A stretch of DNA of 5,851 nucleotides from assembly GCA_025361995.1 (NCBI GenBank), contig JANYIP010000026.1, positions 1 to 5,851 of the forward strand. Reading direction: 5' to 3'. The DNA is from Streptomycetales bacterium. Lineage in GTDB: Bacteria > Actinomycetota > Actinomycetes > Prado026. A program made the translations under genes and the position numbers. Shown piece by piece: positions 1 through 5,851 of the stretch (within the stretch, counting starts at the first letter, position 1; each line of letters opens with the position of its first letter). The notes beneath the pieces are model-generated. The model ran no database searches. It saw nothing but the letters and a program-made list of their open reading frames with translations, and was not told the origin of the DNA.

Positions 1-784
1 CGCGCTGGCCGAGCGTGACCCAGCGAAGCTGCCCTGGGGAGACCTCGGCGCTGACATCGTGATCGAGTCGACCGGCTTCTTCACCAACGCCGCCGACGCG
101 CGCAAGCACGTCGAGGGTGGCGCGAAGAAGGTCATCATCTCGGCGCCCGCGAAGGACGAGGACGTCACGATCGTGATGGGCGTCAACGAAGGCGCCTACG
201 ACCCGGCCTCGCACACGATCATCTCCAACGCCTCGTGCACCACGAACTGCCTGGCCCCCATGGTGAAGGTGCTGCACGAGACGTTCGGCATCGAGCACGG
301 TCTGATGACCACGATCCACGCGTACACCAACGACCAGGTGATCCTGGACTTCCCGCACAAGGACCTGCGCCGGGCCCGCGCGGCAGCGCTCAACATGATC
401 CCGACGACGACCGGCGCAGCGAAGGCGATCGGCGTCGTCATGCCCGAGCTCAAGGGCAAGCTCGACGGCTACTCGATGCGGGTCCCGATCCCCACCGGCT
501 CGGCGACCGACCTGACCTTCAAGATGATCCGGCCGGGCACCAAGGACGAGATCAACGCGGCGATGAAGGCCGCGTCCGAGGGCGCGCTGAAGGGGTACCT
601 GGAGTACACCGAGGACCCCATCGTCTCCACCGACATCGTGACCAACCCCGCCTCCTGCATCTTCGACTCCGGGCTGACCCACGTGATCGGCGACACCGCG
701 AAGGTCCTGGGCTGGTACGACAACGAGTGGGGCTACTCGAACCGGTTGATCGACCTCGTGAAGTACGTCGGCGCCACCCTCTAG
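1..784 (+). CDS. gap: Type I glyceraldehyde-3-phosphate dehydrogenase, 5'-partial
   Basis: Cytoplasmic glycolytic enzyme that oxidises and phosphorylates glyceraldehyde-3-phosphate to 1,3-bisphosphoglycerate with NAD(P)+. The frame is open from nucleotide 2 to the TAG at 782-784, giving 260 residues. About 73 N-terminal residues (most of the dinucleotide-binding fold) lie off the left edge, judged from where the catalytic residues fall. The GTG at 59 is an internal Val in the conserved VIESTGFFT, not the start. The active-site motif SNASCTTNC places the catalytic Cys at codon 236-238 (fragment residue 79), and the catalytic His is in HAYTNDQ at 317-319 (residue 106). Also present are the PHKDLRRARAAA segment, the RVPIPTGSATDLTF region of the S-loop, and the C-terminal WYDNEWGYSNR. 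Family identity is near certain. NAD versus NADP preference cannot be settled because the N-terminal specificity residue is missing. pgk follows after 8 nt, as in a glycolytic operon. Confidence 0.98.
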   Translation, partial: ALAERDPAKLPWGDLGADIVIESTGFFTNAADARKHVEGGAKKVIISAPAKDEDVTIVMGVNEGAYDPASHTIISNASCTTNCLAPMVKVLHETFGIEHGLMTTIHAYTNDQVILDFPHKDLRRARAAALNMIPTTTGAAKAIGVVMPELKGKLDGYSMRVPIPTGSATDLTFKMIRPGTKDEINAAMKAASEGALKGYLEYTEDPIVSTDIVTNPASCIFDSGLTHVIGDTAKVLGWYDNEWGYSNRLIDLVKYVGATL

Positions 785-792
785 CCGTCGAC

Positions 793-2007
793 ATGAAGTC
801 GATCGACCACCTCGAGGTCGCGGGCAAGCGTGTCCTGGTCCGCAGCGACCTGAACGTTCCACTGGCCACCGAGCCCGACGGCAGCCGCCGGATCACGGAC
901 GACGGCCGGATCCGGGCGAGTGTCGCCACGATCAAGGCGCTGTCGGACCGCGGTGCCCGGGTGGTCGTGATGGCTCACCTCGGGCGCCCGGGCGGTCAGG
1001 TGAAAGCCGAGTACTCGCTGCGCCCTGCCGCGGACCGGCTCGCCGAGCTTCTCGGCCGGCCCGTGACCCTGGCGGCCGACGTCGTGGGGGAGTCGGCACA
1101 GACGGTCGTGGCCGGTCTCACCGACGGTGACGTCGCGATGCTCGAGAACCTGCGCTTCGAGGCGGCCGAGACCAGCAAGGACGACGCCGTCCGGACCGAG
1201 CTCGCCCACCAGCTGGCCCGGCTCGGTGACCTCTACGTCAGCGACGGCTTCGGCGTCGTCCACCGCAAGCAAGCGAGCGTGTACGACATAGCAAAGCTGC
1301 TGCCGCACGCCGCCGGGGGTCTCGTGCTTGCCGAGGCCCGGGTGTTCGGCACGGTGCTCGGCGACCCCGAGCGGCCATACGTGGTCGTGCTGGGGGGTTC
1401 GAAGGTGTCCGACAAGCTCGGCGTCATCGGCAACCTCCTCGGCCAGGTCGACCGGCTGCTCGTCGGCGGCGGCATGTGCTTCACCTTCCTGGCCGCCCAG
1501 GGCTTCGAGGTGGGCGACTCCCTCCTCGAGGTCGACCAGGTCGCCACCTGCAAGGGTTTCCTTGAGCAGGCCGCCGCCACCGGGGTCGAGCTGGCGCTCC
1601 CGGTCGACGTCGTGGTGGCCCGTTCGTTCAGCGCCGACAGCGAGAACAAGGTGGTCGGCGTCCATGAGATCGAGCCCGGCTGGCGCGGGCTGGACATCGG
1701 CCCGGAGTCGGCGGAGCTCTTCGCCGACCGGCTCGCCGACGCTCGCACAGTGGTCTGGAACGGTCCGATGGGCGTCTTCGAGATGGCACCCTTCGCCGCC
1801 GGCACCCGCGCCGTCGCGGAGGCGATCATTGCCTGTGGTGCGACCGGGGCGATGACCGTGGTCGGCGGCGGCGACTCCGCCGCGGCCGTGCGGCTGCTGG
1901 GCCTACCCGAGGACGGCTTCACGCACATCTCCACCGGCGGCGGGGCCAGCCTGGAGCTGCTCGAGGGCAAGACCTTGCCTGGCCTAGCAGTTCTGGAGGA
2001 GGCATGA
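793..2007 (+). CDS. pgk: Phosphoglycerate kinase
   Basis: Transfers phosphate from 1,3-bisphosphoglycerate to ADP, yielding 3-phosphoglycerate and ATP; monomeric cytoplasmic enzyme acting directly after gap. The 404 residues are normal for bacteria. The N-terminal substrate domain shows RSDLNVP (18-23 region), the DDGRI arginine (40), HLGRP (62-66), ENLRF (118-122) and DGFGVVHR (151-158). The C-terminal nucleotide domain shows GGSKVSDK (201-208), WNGPMGVFE (322-330) and GGGDSAAA (358-365), followed by the STGGGASLELLEGKTLPG hinge region (380-397). The ATG at 793 is chosen because the protein then begins just before the conserved KRVLVRSDLNVP strand and there is no nearby alternative; the frame happens to stay open upstream through gap. 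No Shine-Dalgarno sequence is visible before this ATG, so translation may depend on ribosomes finishing gap 8 nt earlier (inference). It overlaps tpiA by 4 nt. Confidence 0.98.
   Translation: MKSIDHLEVAGKRVLVRSDLNVPLATEPDGSRRITDDGRIRASVATIKALSDRGARVVVMAHLGRPGGQVKAEYSLRPAADRLAELLGRPVTLAADVVGESAQTVVAGLTDGDVAMLENLRFEAAETSKDDAVRTELAHQLARLGDLYVSDGFGVVHRKQASVYDIAKLLPHAAGGLVLAEARVFGTVLGDPERPYVVVLGGSKVSDKLGVIGNLLGQVDRLLVGGGMCFTFLAAQGFEVGDSLLEVDQVATCKGFLEQAAATGVELALPVDVVVARSFSADSENKVVGVHEIEPGWRGLDIGPESAELFADRLADARTVVWNGPMGVFEMAPFAAGTRAVAEAIIACGATGAMTVVGGGDSAAAVRLLGLPEDGFTHISTGGGASLELLEGKTLPGLAVLEEA
1995..2002 (+). promoter_or_regulatory. Ribosome-binding site of tpiA
   Basis: The purine tract GGAGGAGG lies inside the last codons of pgk. 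Its first GGAGG ends 4 nt before the tpiA ATG at 2004. It is the strongest Shine-Dalgarno match seen before any gene here and supports 2004 rather than the internal Met codon at tpiA residue 10. Confidence 0.85.
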
Positions 2008-2801
2008 GCAAGGCAGGACGCAAGCCGCTGATGGCCGGCAACTGGAAGATGAACCTCAGCCACCTCGAGGCCATCGCGCTGACCCAGAAGCTCGCCTTCT
2101 CGTTGACCGCAAAGGACTTCGAGGCGGTCGAGATCGCTGTGCTCCCGCCGTTCACGGACATCCGGTCGGTGCAGACGCTGACCGACGGCGACCGGCTAGA
2201 GCTGGTGTACGGGGCACAGGACCTCTCGGTCCACGACGCCGGGGCGTACACCGGGGAGATCTCCGGGGTGATGCTGGCCAAGCTGGGCTGCACGTACGTC
2301 GTGGTCGGTCACTCCGAGCGCCGCCAGTACCACCACGAGGACGACGCGGTGGTGAACTCCAAGGCGGTGGCGGCCTTCCGCAACGGGCTGGTCCCGATCG
2401 TCTGCATCGGCGAGGGGCTCGACGTCCGGCGCGCGGGGGAGCAGGTGGCGTACACGCTGGCCCAACTCGACGGGGCCTTCGCCGGCATCCCGGCCGACCA
2501 AGCCAGGACGGCAGTCGTGGCCTACGAACCGGTCTGGGCCATCGGCACCGGCGAGGTGGCGACGCCGCAAGACGCCCAGGAGGTCTGCGGCGCGATCCGT
2601 ACCCGGCTGGCCGAGCTCTACTCCGGTGATCTTGCCGACCACGTGCGCGTCCTGTACGGCGGCTCGGTCAAGGCTTCGAACGTCGTAGGAATCATGGCGG
2701 AGGCCGACGTCGACGGGGCATTGGTCGGCGGCGCCTCCATCGATGCTGCAGAGTTTGCCGCCATCTGTCAGTTCCACCGCACATCTGCCGGGCTGCCGTA
2801 A
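2004..2801 (+). CDS. tpiA: Triosephosphate isomerase
   Basis: Interconverts dihydroxyacetone phosphate and D-glyceraldehyde-3-phosphate, feeding the substrate of gap; a cytoplasmic TIM-barrel enzyme, normally a dimer. The 265 residues are slightly longer than the roughly 250 typical of the family and usual for actinobacteria. Catalytic residues are all visible: Lys15 in AGNWKMN, His103 in VVGHSERR and Glu175 in AYEPVWAIGTG, the last leading into flexible loop 6. The phosphate-binding motifs YGGSV (218-222) and LVGGAS (240-245) are intact. The ATG overlaps the pgk stop as ATGA, a classic translational coupling arrangement, with a strong ribosome-binding site just upstream. The stop is TAA at 2799-2801. 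No clear stem-plus-T-run terminator follows; only a short imperfect stem spans the stop codon. Confidence 0.98.
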   Translation: MSKAGRKPLMAGNWKMNLSHLEAIALTQKLAFSLTAKDFEAVEIAVLPPFTDIRSVQTLTDGDRLELVYGAQDLSVHDAGAYTGEISGVMLAKLGCTYVVVGHSERRQYHHEDDAVVNSKAVAAFRNGLVPIVCIGEGLDVRRAGEQVAYTLAQLDGAFAGIPADQARTAVVAYEPVWAIGTGEVATPQDAQEVCGAIRTRLAELYSGDLADHVRVLYGGSVKASNVVGIMAEADVDGALVGGASIDAAEFAAICQFHRTSAGLP

Positions 2802-2970
2802 CCATTCGGTCACGATTCACTGCTCAGAGGGGCCACGATGCGAGTGGGGAGACCCGTCCCGGCTTATGGTGTGCGGGAATCGGAGAACCCGAGTCACGCC
2901 TCACGCACGGTAGTTACGTTGCTCCTGTCCCTCCAGACTCCTGACCCAGAGAGCGGGGAAAGCTGCTGAG
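2802..2970. other. Spacer between tpiA and the transporter genes
   Basis: This is the longest stretch without a recognised gene (169 nt). No secG-like protein (two hydrophobic helices, about 75 residues) is encoded in it. It contains a weak -10-like hexamer TATGGT (2865-2870) with no convincing -35 at 16-18 nt, and a second TAnnnT hexamer at 2915-2920, also without a -35. No strong terminator hairpin is visible. It could carry the promoter of the transporter operon, or transcription could run through from tpiA; the sequence does not decide. The frame at 2838-2969 is listed separately. Confidence 0.5.
2838..2969 (+). CDS. Possible 43-residue leader ORF upstream of the permease
   Basis: An ATG at 2838 opens a 43-codon frame that ends with TGA at 2967-2969, one nucleotide before the permease ATG at 2971 (TGAGATG). 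A good Shine-Dalgarno candidate, GAGGGG at 2827-2832, lies 5 nt before the ATG, better placed than the permease's own weak GGGGAA (2955-2960). The peptide begins MRVGRPVPAYG and has a short hydrophobic stretch VVTLLLSL near residues 25-32; I recognise no family. Only about two thirds of third positions are G or C, lower than I would expect from the neighbouring genes, so it may be a chance frame. If translated, its likeliest role is to deliver ribosomes to the permease start (inference). Confidence 0.25.
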   Translation: MRVGRPVPAYGVRESENPSHASRTVVTLLLSLQTPDPESGESC

Positions 2971-3984
2971 ATGTCAGCATTCAGTGGCAACGTCATAGCT
3001 CCCGAGGCGGAGGAGCTGACCGCCGACGCTGCGGCCAACAAGGTCATCTCGAGCCGGTCGCTGCGCTCGCTGGCGTGGAGCCGCCTCAAGCAGGACAAGC
3101 TGGCGCTCGTCGGTGGTGTGGTCGTGATCCTCCTGATCCTCATGGCCGTCCTCGCGGCCCCGATCTGTCATCTCCTCGGCATCGATCCGACTGCGACCAA
3201 CCCCAAGCTCATCAACGGCGACACGAGCCTGCCCATCGCCAACTACGGCGGCATCAGCTGGAAGCACCTGCTAGGGATCCAGCCCGGCTTCGGCGAGGAC
3301 ATCCTGGCGCGGATCCTGTACGGCGCCCAGGTGTCGCTGTTCATCGCGATCGTGTCGACCATCGTCAGCATGATCTTCGGTGTCTTCTTCGGCATCGTGG
3401 CCGGCTACCGCGGCGGCTGGATCGACACCCTGATCAGCCGGATCATGGACATCCTGCTCGCGTTCCCAGTCCTGCTGTTCTCGATCGCACTGCTGGCCAT
3501 CTTCCAGGGGATCGACGGCATCCATGTGTTCTTCTTCCAGCTCGGCGGCACGCCGCTGCGCCTCTCGCTCCTGATCACCATCATCGGGTTCTTCGGGTGG
3601 GCGTACATCGGCCGGGTGATCCGTGGCCAGGTGATCTCGCTGCGCGAGAAGGAGTTCGTGGATGCGTCACGCAGTCTCGGCGCGAAGGACAGCCGCATCT
3701 TGTTCCGCGAGCTGCTCCCCAACCTCGCGGCCCCGATGCTCGTCTACGCGACGCTCACCATCCCGACCAACATCTTGTACGAGGCTGCTCTTTCCTACCT
3801 CGGGGTAGGAATGCAGCCGCCGACCTCGTCCTGGGGTCAGATGCTCTCCGAGGCTGTCAAGACGTTCCAGGTCGACCCGGAGTTCATGCTCATCCCGGGT
3901 CTTGCCATCTTCATCACGGTGCTGGCGTACAACCTGTTCGGTGATGGATTGCGTGACGCGCTCGACCCGAAGTCGAGCCGCTGA
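2971..3984 (+). CDS. DppC/OppC-type ABC transporter permease (peptide/nickel class)
   Basis: One of the two membrane subunits of an ATP-driven importer for peptides or similar small solutes; the substrate cannot be read from sequence. The 337 residues have the DppC/OppC layout. A cytoplasmic N-terminus with the SLAWSRLKQDKLALVGG entry is followed by TM1 (about 46-65) and an extracytoplasmic loop. Then come the GEDILARILYGAQVSL motif (108-123), TM segments near 121-146, 159-179 and 198-216, and the cytoplasmic EAA loop DASRSLGAKDSRILFRELLP (about 231-250) that docks the ATPase. Two further segments follow, with the subfamily signature EAALSYLGVGMQPPTSSWG (271-289) and a final TM near 305-325. 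The ATG at 2971 is the only plausible start because an in-frame TAG lies at 2911-2913. No OppB-type partner precedes it; a family 5 binding protein follows, suggesting the order permease C, binding protein, then the remaining subunits (inference). Confidence 0.95.
   Translation: MSAFSGNVIAPEAEELTADAAANKVISSRSLRSLAWSRLKQDKLALVGGVVVILLILMAVLAAPICHLLGIDPTATNPKLINGDTSLPIANYGGISWKHLLGIQPGFGEDILARILYGAQVSLFIAIVSTIVSMIFGVFFGIVAGYRGGWIDTLISRIMDILLAFPVLLFSIALLAIFQGIDGIHVFFFQLGGTPLRLSLLITIIGFFGWAYIGRVIRGQVISLREKEFVDASRSLGAKDSRILFRELLPNLAAPMLVYATLTIPTNILYEAALSYLGVGMQPPTSSWGQMLSEAVKTFQVDPEFMLIPGLAIFITVLAYNLFGDGLRDALDPKSSR
3960..3978 (+). other. Perfect 7-bp inverted repeat at the end of the permease gene
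   Basis: GCTCGAC (3960-3966) and GTCGAGC (3972-3978) are exact reverse complements separated by CCGAA. The stem lies in the last permease codons, ending 3 nt before the TGA. No T-run follows, so it is not a classical intrinsic terminator. It could stabilise the 3' end of the permease message or affect coupling at the TGATG junction, or be incidental in GC-rich coding DNA. Confidence 0.4.
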
Positions 3985-4106
3985 TGCGAGCCGCCAGCGC
4001 CTTGGCCGCCGCCAGCCTCCCCAAGCCCCCCGGCTCCCAGCCGGGTCCAGGTGACGCCCGTTGCCCGGATGTCTCACCCGAAAGAAAAGGCGGATACGGT
4101 AAATGA
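3984..4106 (+). CDS. Possible 40-residue ORF bridging permease and binding protein
   Basis: The ATG at 3984-3986 shares its A with the permease stop (TGATG). The frame runs 40 codons to TGA at 4104-4106, which overlaps the binding-protein start as ATGA. It therefore fills the whole 118-nt gap and touches both neighbours by coupling-type overlaps. The predicted peptide starts MRAASALAAASLPKPPG, is rich in Ala, Pro and Gly, and matches no family I know. Third positions are G or C in 19 of the first 20 codons but only 8 of the last 20, which include AGA and AAA codons, so the coding case fades in the second half. No clear Shine-Dalgarno precedes it. It may be a coupling relay, a degraded gene end or chance. 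Confidence 0.3.
   Translation: MRAASALAAASLPKPPGSQPGPGDARCPDVSPERKGGYGK
4029..4045 (+). promoter_or_regulatory. Intercistronic GC-rich hairpin before the binding-protein gene
   Basis: CCCGGCT (4029-4035) pairs perfectly with AGCCGGG (4039-4045) around a CCC loop, a very GC-rich 7-bp stem in the gap before the binding-protein start at 4103. There is no T-run after it. Possible roles are a weak U-less terminator or attenuator, or a 5' stabiliser that raises binding-protein message over permease message, as known for intercistronic stem-loops in other importer operons such as malE-malF. The role is inference; the inverted repeat is plain in the sequence. Confidence 0.45.
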
Positions 4107-4174
4107 CCAATTATCGTCGATTGGCCCGATATGGCGCCGTCGTCGGGGTCGCGGCCCTCGCCCTGGCCGCCTGC
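4103..4174 (+). other. Lipoprotein signal peptide with lipobox
   Basis: Residues 1-24 of the binding protein have an Arg-rich n-region (RRLAR), a hydrophobic stretch GAVVGVAALALAA, and LAAC ending in Cys24 (codon 4172-4174), followed by Gly-Gly-Ser-Ser. This predicts cleavage by signal peptidase II before Cys24 and anchoring to the outer face of the membrane. The adjacent RR leaves Tat export possible, but the rest of the Tat consensus is poor. Confidence 0.9.
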
Positions 4175-5851
4175 GGCGGCAGCAGCACCCCTAGCAGCTC
4201 CACGGCTCCGTCAGCCAGCTCCGGAGGGACGGTGGTCAAGTCGGCGTTCAACGCTGCCGTGACGTCCATCGTGAACGCCTCCGCGAAGACTGGTGGCACG
4301 CTGAACCTCGGTGCCGGCGGCGACTGCGACTCCTGGGACCCCGCGCGTACGTACTACGCCTGGTGCTGGGACATGCAGCGGCTGTTCAGCCGCACCCTCG
4401 AGGCCTACCAGCACGTGGCCGGCCCGGACGGGACCAAGATCGCTCCTGACCTCGCCACCGCACCCGGTGCAGCCAGCGCAGACAAGAAGACCTGGACGTA
4501 CCACCTGCAGGCCGGCGTGAAGTGGGACGACGGCACCGCGATCACCAGCGCGGACTTCAAGTACGCCATGGAGCGCCTCTACGCGACCGACGTGATCAAT
4601 GGCGGCCCGACGTTCTACTACCTGTGCCTGCTGGACACCTGTGACTCCAGCGGCACCCCGAAGTACACCGGTCCCTACAAGGACAAGACCGGCCAGCCGA
4701 TGGTCGACGGGGCCCCGTCGATCGAGACGCCGGACCCGAGCACCATCGTCTTCCACCTCGCCACCGCCTACGCGGACTGGGACTACCTGATGGCAGTCGC
4801 CGCGGCAGCACCGGTTCCCAAGGCGCGCGACACCGGCAACAAGTACACCGAGGCACCTGCCTCCAGCGGGCCGTTCATGATCGACAAGTACGACGTGGGC
4901 AAGTCGATCACGTTCAAGCGCAACCCGAACTGGTCCCAGGCCACGGACAAGATCCGCTCGCCGAAGGTCAACGCGATCAACATGCAGATCATCACCGACC
5001 CGGATGCCGCCGACAAGCAGCTCCAGGCCGGGACGATCGACCTCGAGCCGGACGTCGGCGTCCAGGCCAGCTTCCGGGCCCAGATCGACGGCAGCGCAAG
5101 GCTCAAGGCTCAGGCTGACGACCCGGTCACCGGCTTCACCCGGTACCTCGTCGTCACCCAGACCGTGGCGCCGCTGACCAACGTCCACTGCCGTCGCGCG
5201 ATCTTCTACGCGATCAACAAGGCAGACCTGCGCACCGCTCGCGGTGGCAGCTACGGCGGCGACATCGCCAACACGATGGCACCGCCGAACATCCCCGGCT
5301 ACGACCCGACCGCCAACGCATACCCGGACGGTTCGGACAACACCGGCGACGACGTCAAGGCAAAGGACGAGCTGACGCAGTGCGGTCAGCCCAACGGCTT
5401 CACCGTGAACATGGCGTACGTCAACAAGGGTGCTGGCACCAAGGTGTTCGTCGCCACCCAGAACGCGCTGGCGAAGGTCGGGATCAAGGTCGTCTCTGCA
5501 CCTGGCGACCAGGCTTCCTACTACACCACCTACATCGGCAGCCCCGCGAACATCGTGCAGAAGAAGCTCGGCATCCTGGTCGCTGGTTGGGGCGCGGACT
5601 TCCCGACAGGCAACGGTTTCTGGAACTCGATCGTCAGTGGCGACGCCATCTTGCCGACGGGTAACACCAACTACGCCAGCCTGAAGGACCCGGTCATCGA
5701 CGGCCTGCTCAAGCAGGGGCTGACGGAGACCGACCCGACCAAGCTCGCCGACATCTACAAGCAGGTCGACGCTGAGGTCATGCAGGACGCGGTCATGCTG
5801 CCGTTCCAGTACGACAAGACGCTGTACTGGCACACAGCACGGCTGACGAAC
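4103..5851 (+). CDS. Family 5 (DppA/OppA-type) ABC substrate-binding lipoprotein, 3'-partial
   Basis: Extracytoplasmic solute receptor that captures a peptide or similar ligand and hands it to the membrane permeases. The frame is open for 583 codons and leaves the right edge without a stop. The ATG at 4103 is fixed by an in-frame TAA directly before it and gives an intact lipoprotein signal: arginines at 5, 6 and 9, a hydrophobic core, and the lipobox LAAC with Cys24 as lipidation site. A Ser/Thr/Gly-rich linker (25-43) follows. The family 5 domain starts near GGTLNLG (64-70). Typical motifs are WTYHLQAGVKWDDGTAITSADF (from 131), SSGPFMIDKYDVGKSITFKRNPNW (254-277), the ADKQLQAGTIDL segment (303-314) and CRRAIFYAINKADL (363-376). 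Six cysteines besides Cys24 lie at 75, 88, 175, 180, 363 and 427. The Shine-Dalgarno is weak (AAAAGG, 12 nt away). Probably only a few dozen residues or fewer are missing at the end (inference from family length). Ligand unknown. Confidence 0.95.
   Translation, partial: MTNYRRLARYGAVVGVAALALAACGGSSTPSSSTAPSASSGGTVVKSAFNAAVTSIVNASAKTGGTLNLGAGGDCDSWDPARTYYAWCWDMQRLFSRTLEAYQHVAGPDGTKIAPDLATAPGAASADKKTWTYHLQAGVKWDDGTAITSADFKYAMERLYATDVINGGPTFYYLCLLDTCDSSGTPKYTGPYKDKTGQPMVDGAPSIETPDPSTIVFHLATAYADWDYLMAVAAAAPVPKARDTGNKYTEAPASSGPFMIDKYDVGKSITFKRNPNWSQATDKIRSPKVNAINMQIITDPDAADKQLQAGTIDLEPDVGVQASFRAQIDGSARLKAQADDPVTGFTRYLVVTQTVAPLTNVHCRRAIFYAINKADLRTARGGSYGGDIANTMAPPNIPGYDPTANAYPDGSDNTGDDVKAKDELTQCGQPNGFTVNMAYVNKGAGTKVFVATQNALAKVGIKVVSAPGDQASYYTTYIGSPANIVQKKLGILVAGWGADFPTGNGFWNSIVSGDAILPTGNTNYASLKDPVIDGLLKQGLTETDPTKLADIYKQVDAEVMQDAVMLPFQYDKTLYWHTARLTN

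Noticed and set aside
59..61. GTG at 59 as the start of gap
   Set aside because: The same frame is open to nucleotide 2 and encodes conserved GAPDH sequence (RDPAKLPW, then GADIVIESTG), so this GTG is an internal Val and the gene starts off the left edge.
235..792. Upstream extension of the pgk frame through gap
   Set aside because: The extra 186 codons lie out of frame inside gap and give an Arg/Asp/Pro-rich product with no homology. Phosphoglycerate kinase homology begins just after the ATG at 793.
781..2063. Long minus-strand frames opposite pgk
   Set aside because: They are low-complexity shadows of pgk without domain motifs; pgk itself carries every catalytic motif.
2798..2813. Terminator hairpin at the tpiA stop
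   Set aside because: GTAACC and GGTCAC pair with one A-C mismatch and only 3+2 good pairs, with no T-run; too weak to call.
2865..2870. TATGGT as the -10 box of a transporter promoter
   Set aside because: No acceptable -35 hexamer lies 16-18 nt upstream, so I do not list it as a promoter.
4095..4100. TACGGT as a -10 box just before the binding-protein start
   Set aside because: It would place the transcription start inside the coding sequence, and the nearest TTGCCC (4061-4066) is 28 nt away, far outside normal spacing.
4211..5833. Minus-strand open frame of 540 codons opposite the binding-protein gene
   Set aside because: Its product is dominated by Val, Arg, Gly and Asp with no recognisable domain, the typical mirror of a high-GC gene, and the plus strand encodes a clear family 5 binding protein over the same bases.
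1..5851. CRISPR arrays, tRNA or rRNA genes, insertion sequences, phage or defence genes
   Set aside because: I saw no spaced direct repeats, cloverleaf-like segments, transposase motifs or terminal inverted repeats on either strand; the window is almost fully occupied by five ordinary genes.

Overview
The window reads as chromosomal DNA from a high-GC Gram-positive bacterium (Actinomycetota). The support is the strong G/C preference at third codon positions, the gap-pgk-tpiA order, and a phosphoglycerate kinase whose motifs (DGFGVVHRKQASVYDIA, GGGMCFTFLAAQGF) closely resemble the mycobacterial enzyme as I remember it. I cannot name a genus. All supported genes are on the + strand.

Positions 1-2801 are a tight lower-glycolysis operon. 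It holds the C-terminal three quarters of glyceraldehyde-3-phosphate dehydrogenase (gap, start off the left edge), then phosphoglycerate kinase (pgk, 8 nt later), then triosephosphate isomerase (tpiA, overlapping pgk by 4 nt). Together they interconvert dihydroxyacetone phosphate, glyceraldehyde-3-phosphate, 1,3-bisphosphoglycerate and 3-phosphoglycerate in the cytoplasm. I see no damage to any of the three enzymes.

Positions 2802-2970 (169 nt) carry no recognisable gene and no secG, the gene often found after tpiA in actinobacteria. They do hold a 43-codon open frame with a good ribosome-binding site, which ends one nucleotide before the next gene.

Positions 2971-5851 are part of a peptide/nickel-type (Dpp/Opp) ABC importer: a DppC/OppC-type inner-membrane permease, then a family 5 substrate-binding lipoprotein that runs off the right edge. 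The second permease and the ATPases are not in the window and probably lie to the right (inference). The 118-nt gap between permease and binding protein contains a 40-codon open frame that overlaps the permease stop (TGATG) and the binding-protein start (ATGA). Two perfect 7-bp hairpins lie in or next to this junction.

Most of the window is ordinary core metabolism plus a common transporter. The only parts worth a second look are the two intergenic spacers, where short open frames could couple translation between genes. Codon usage supports them only weakly, so they are hypotheses.
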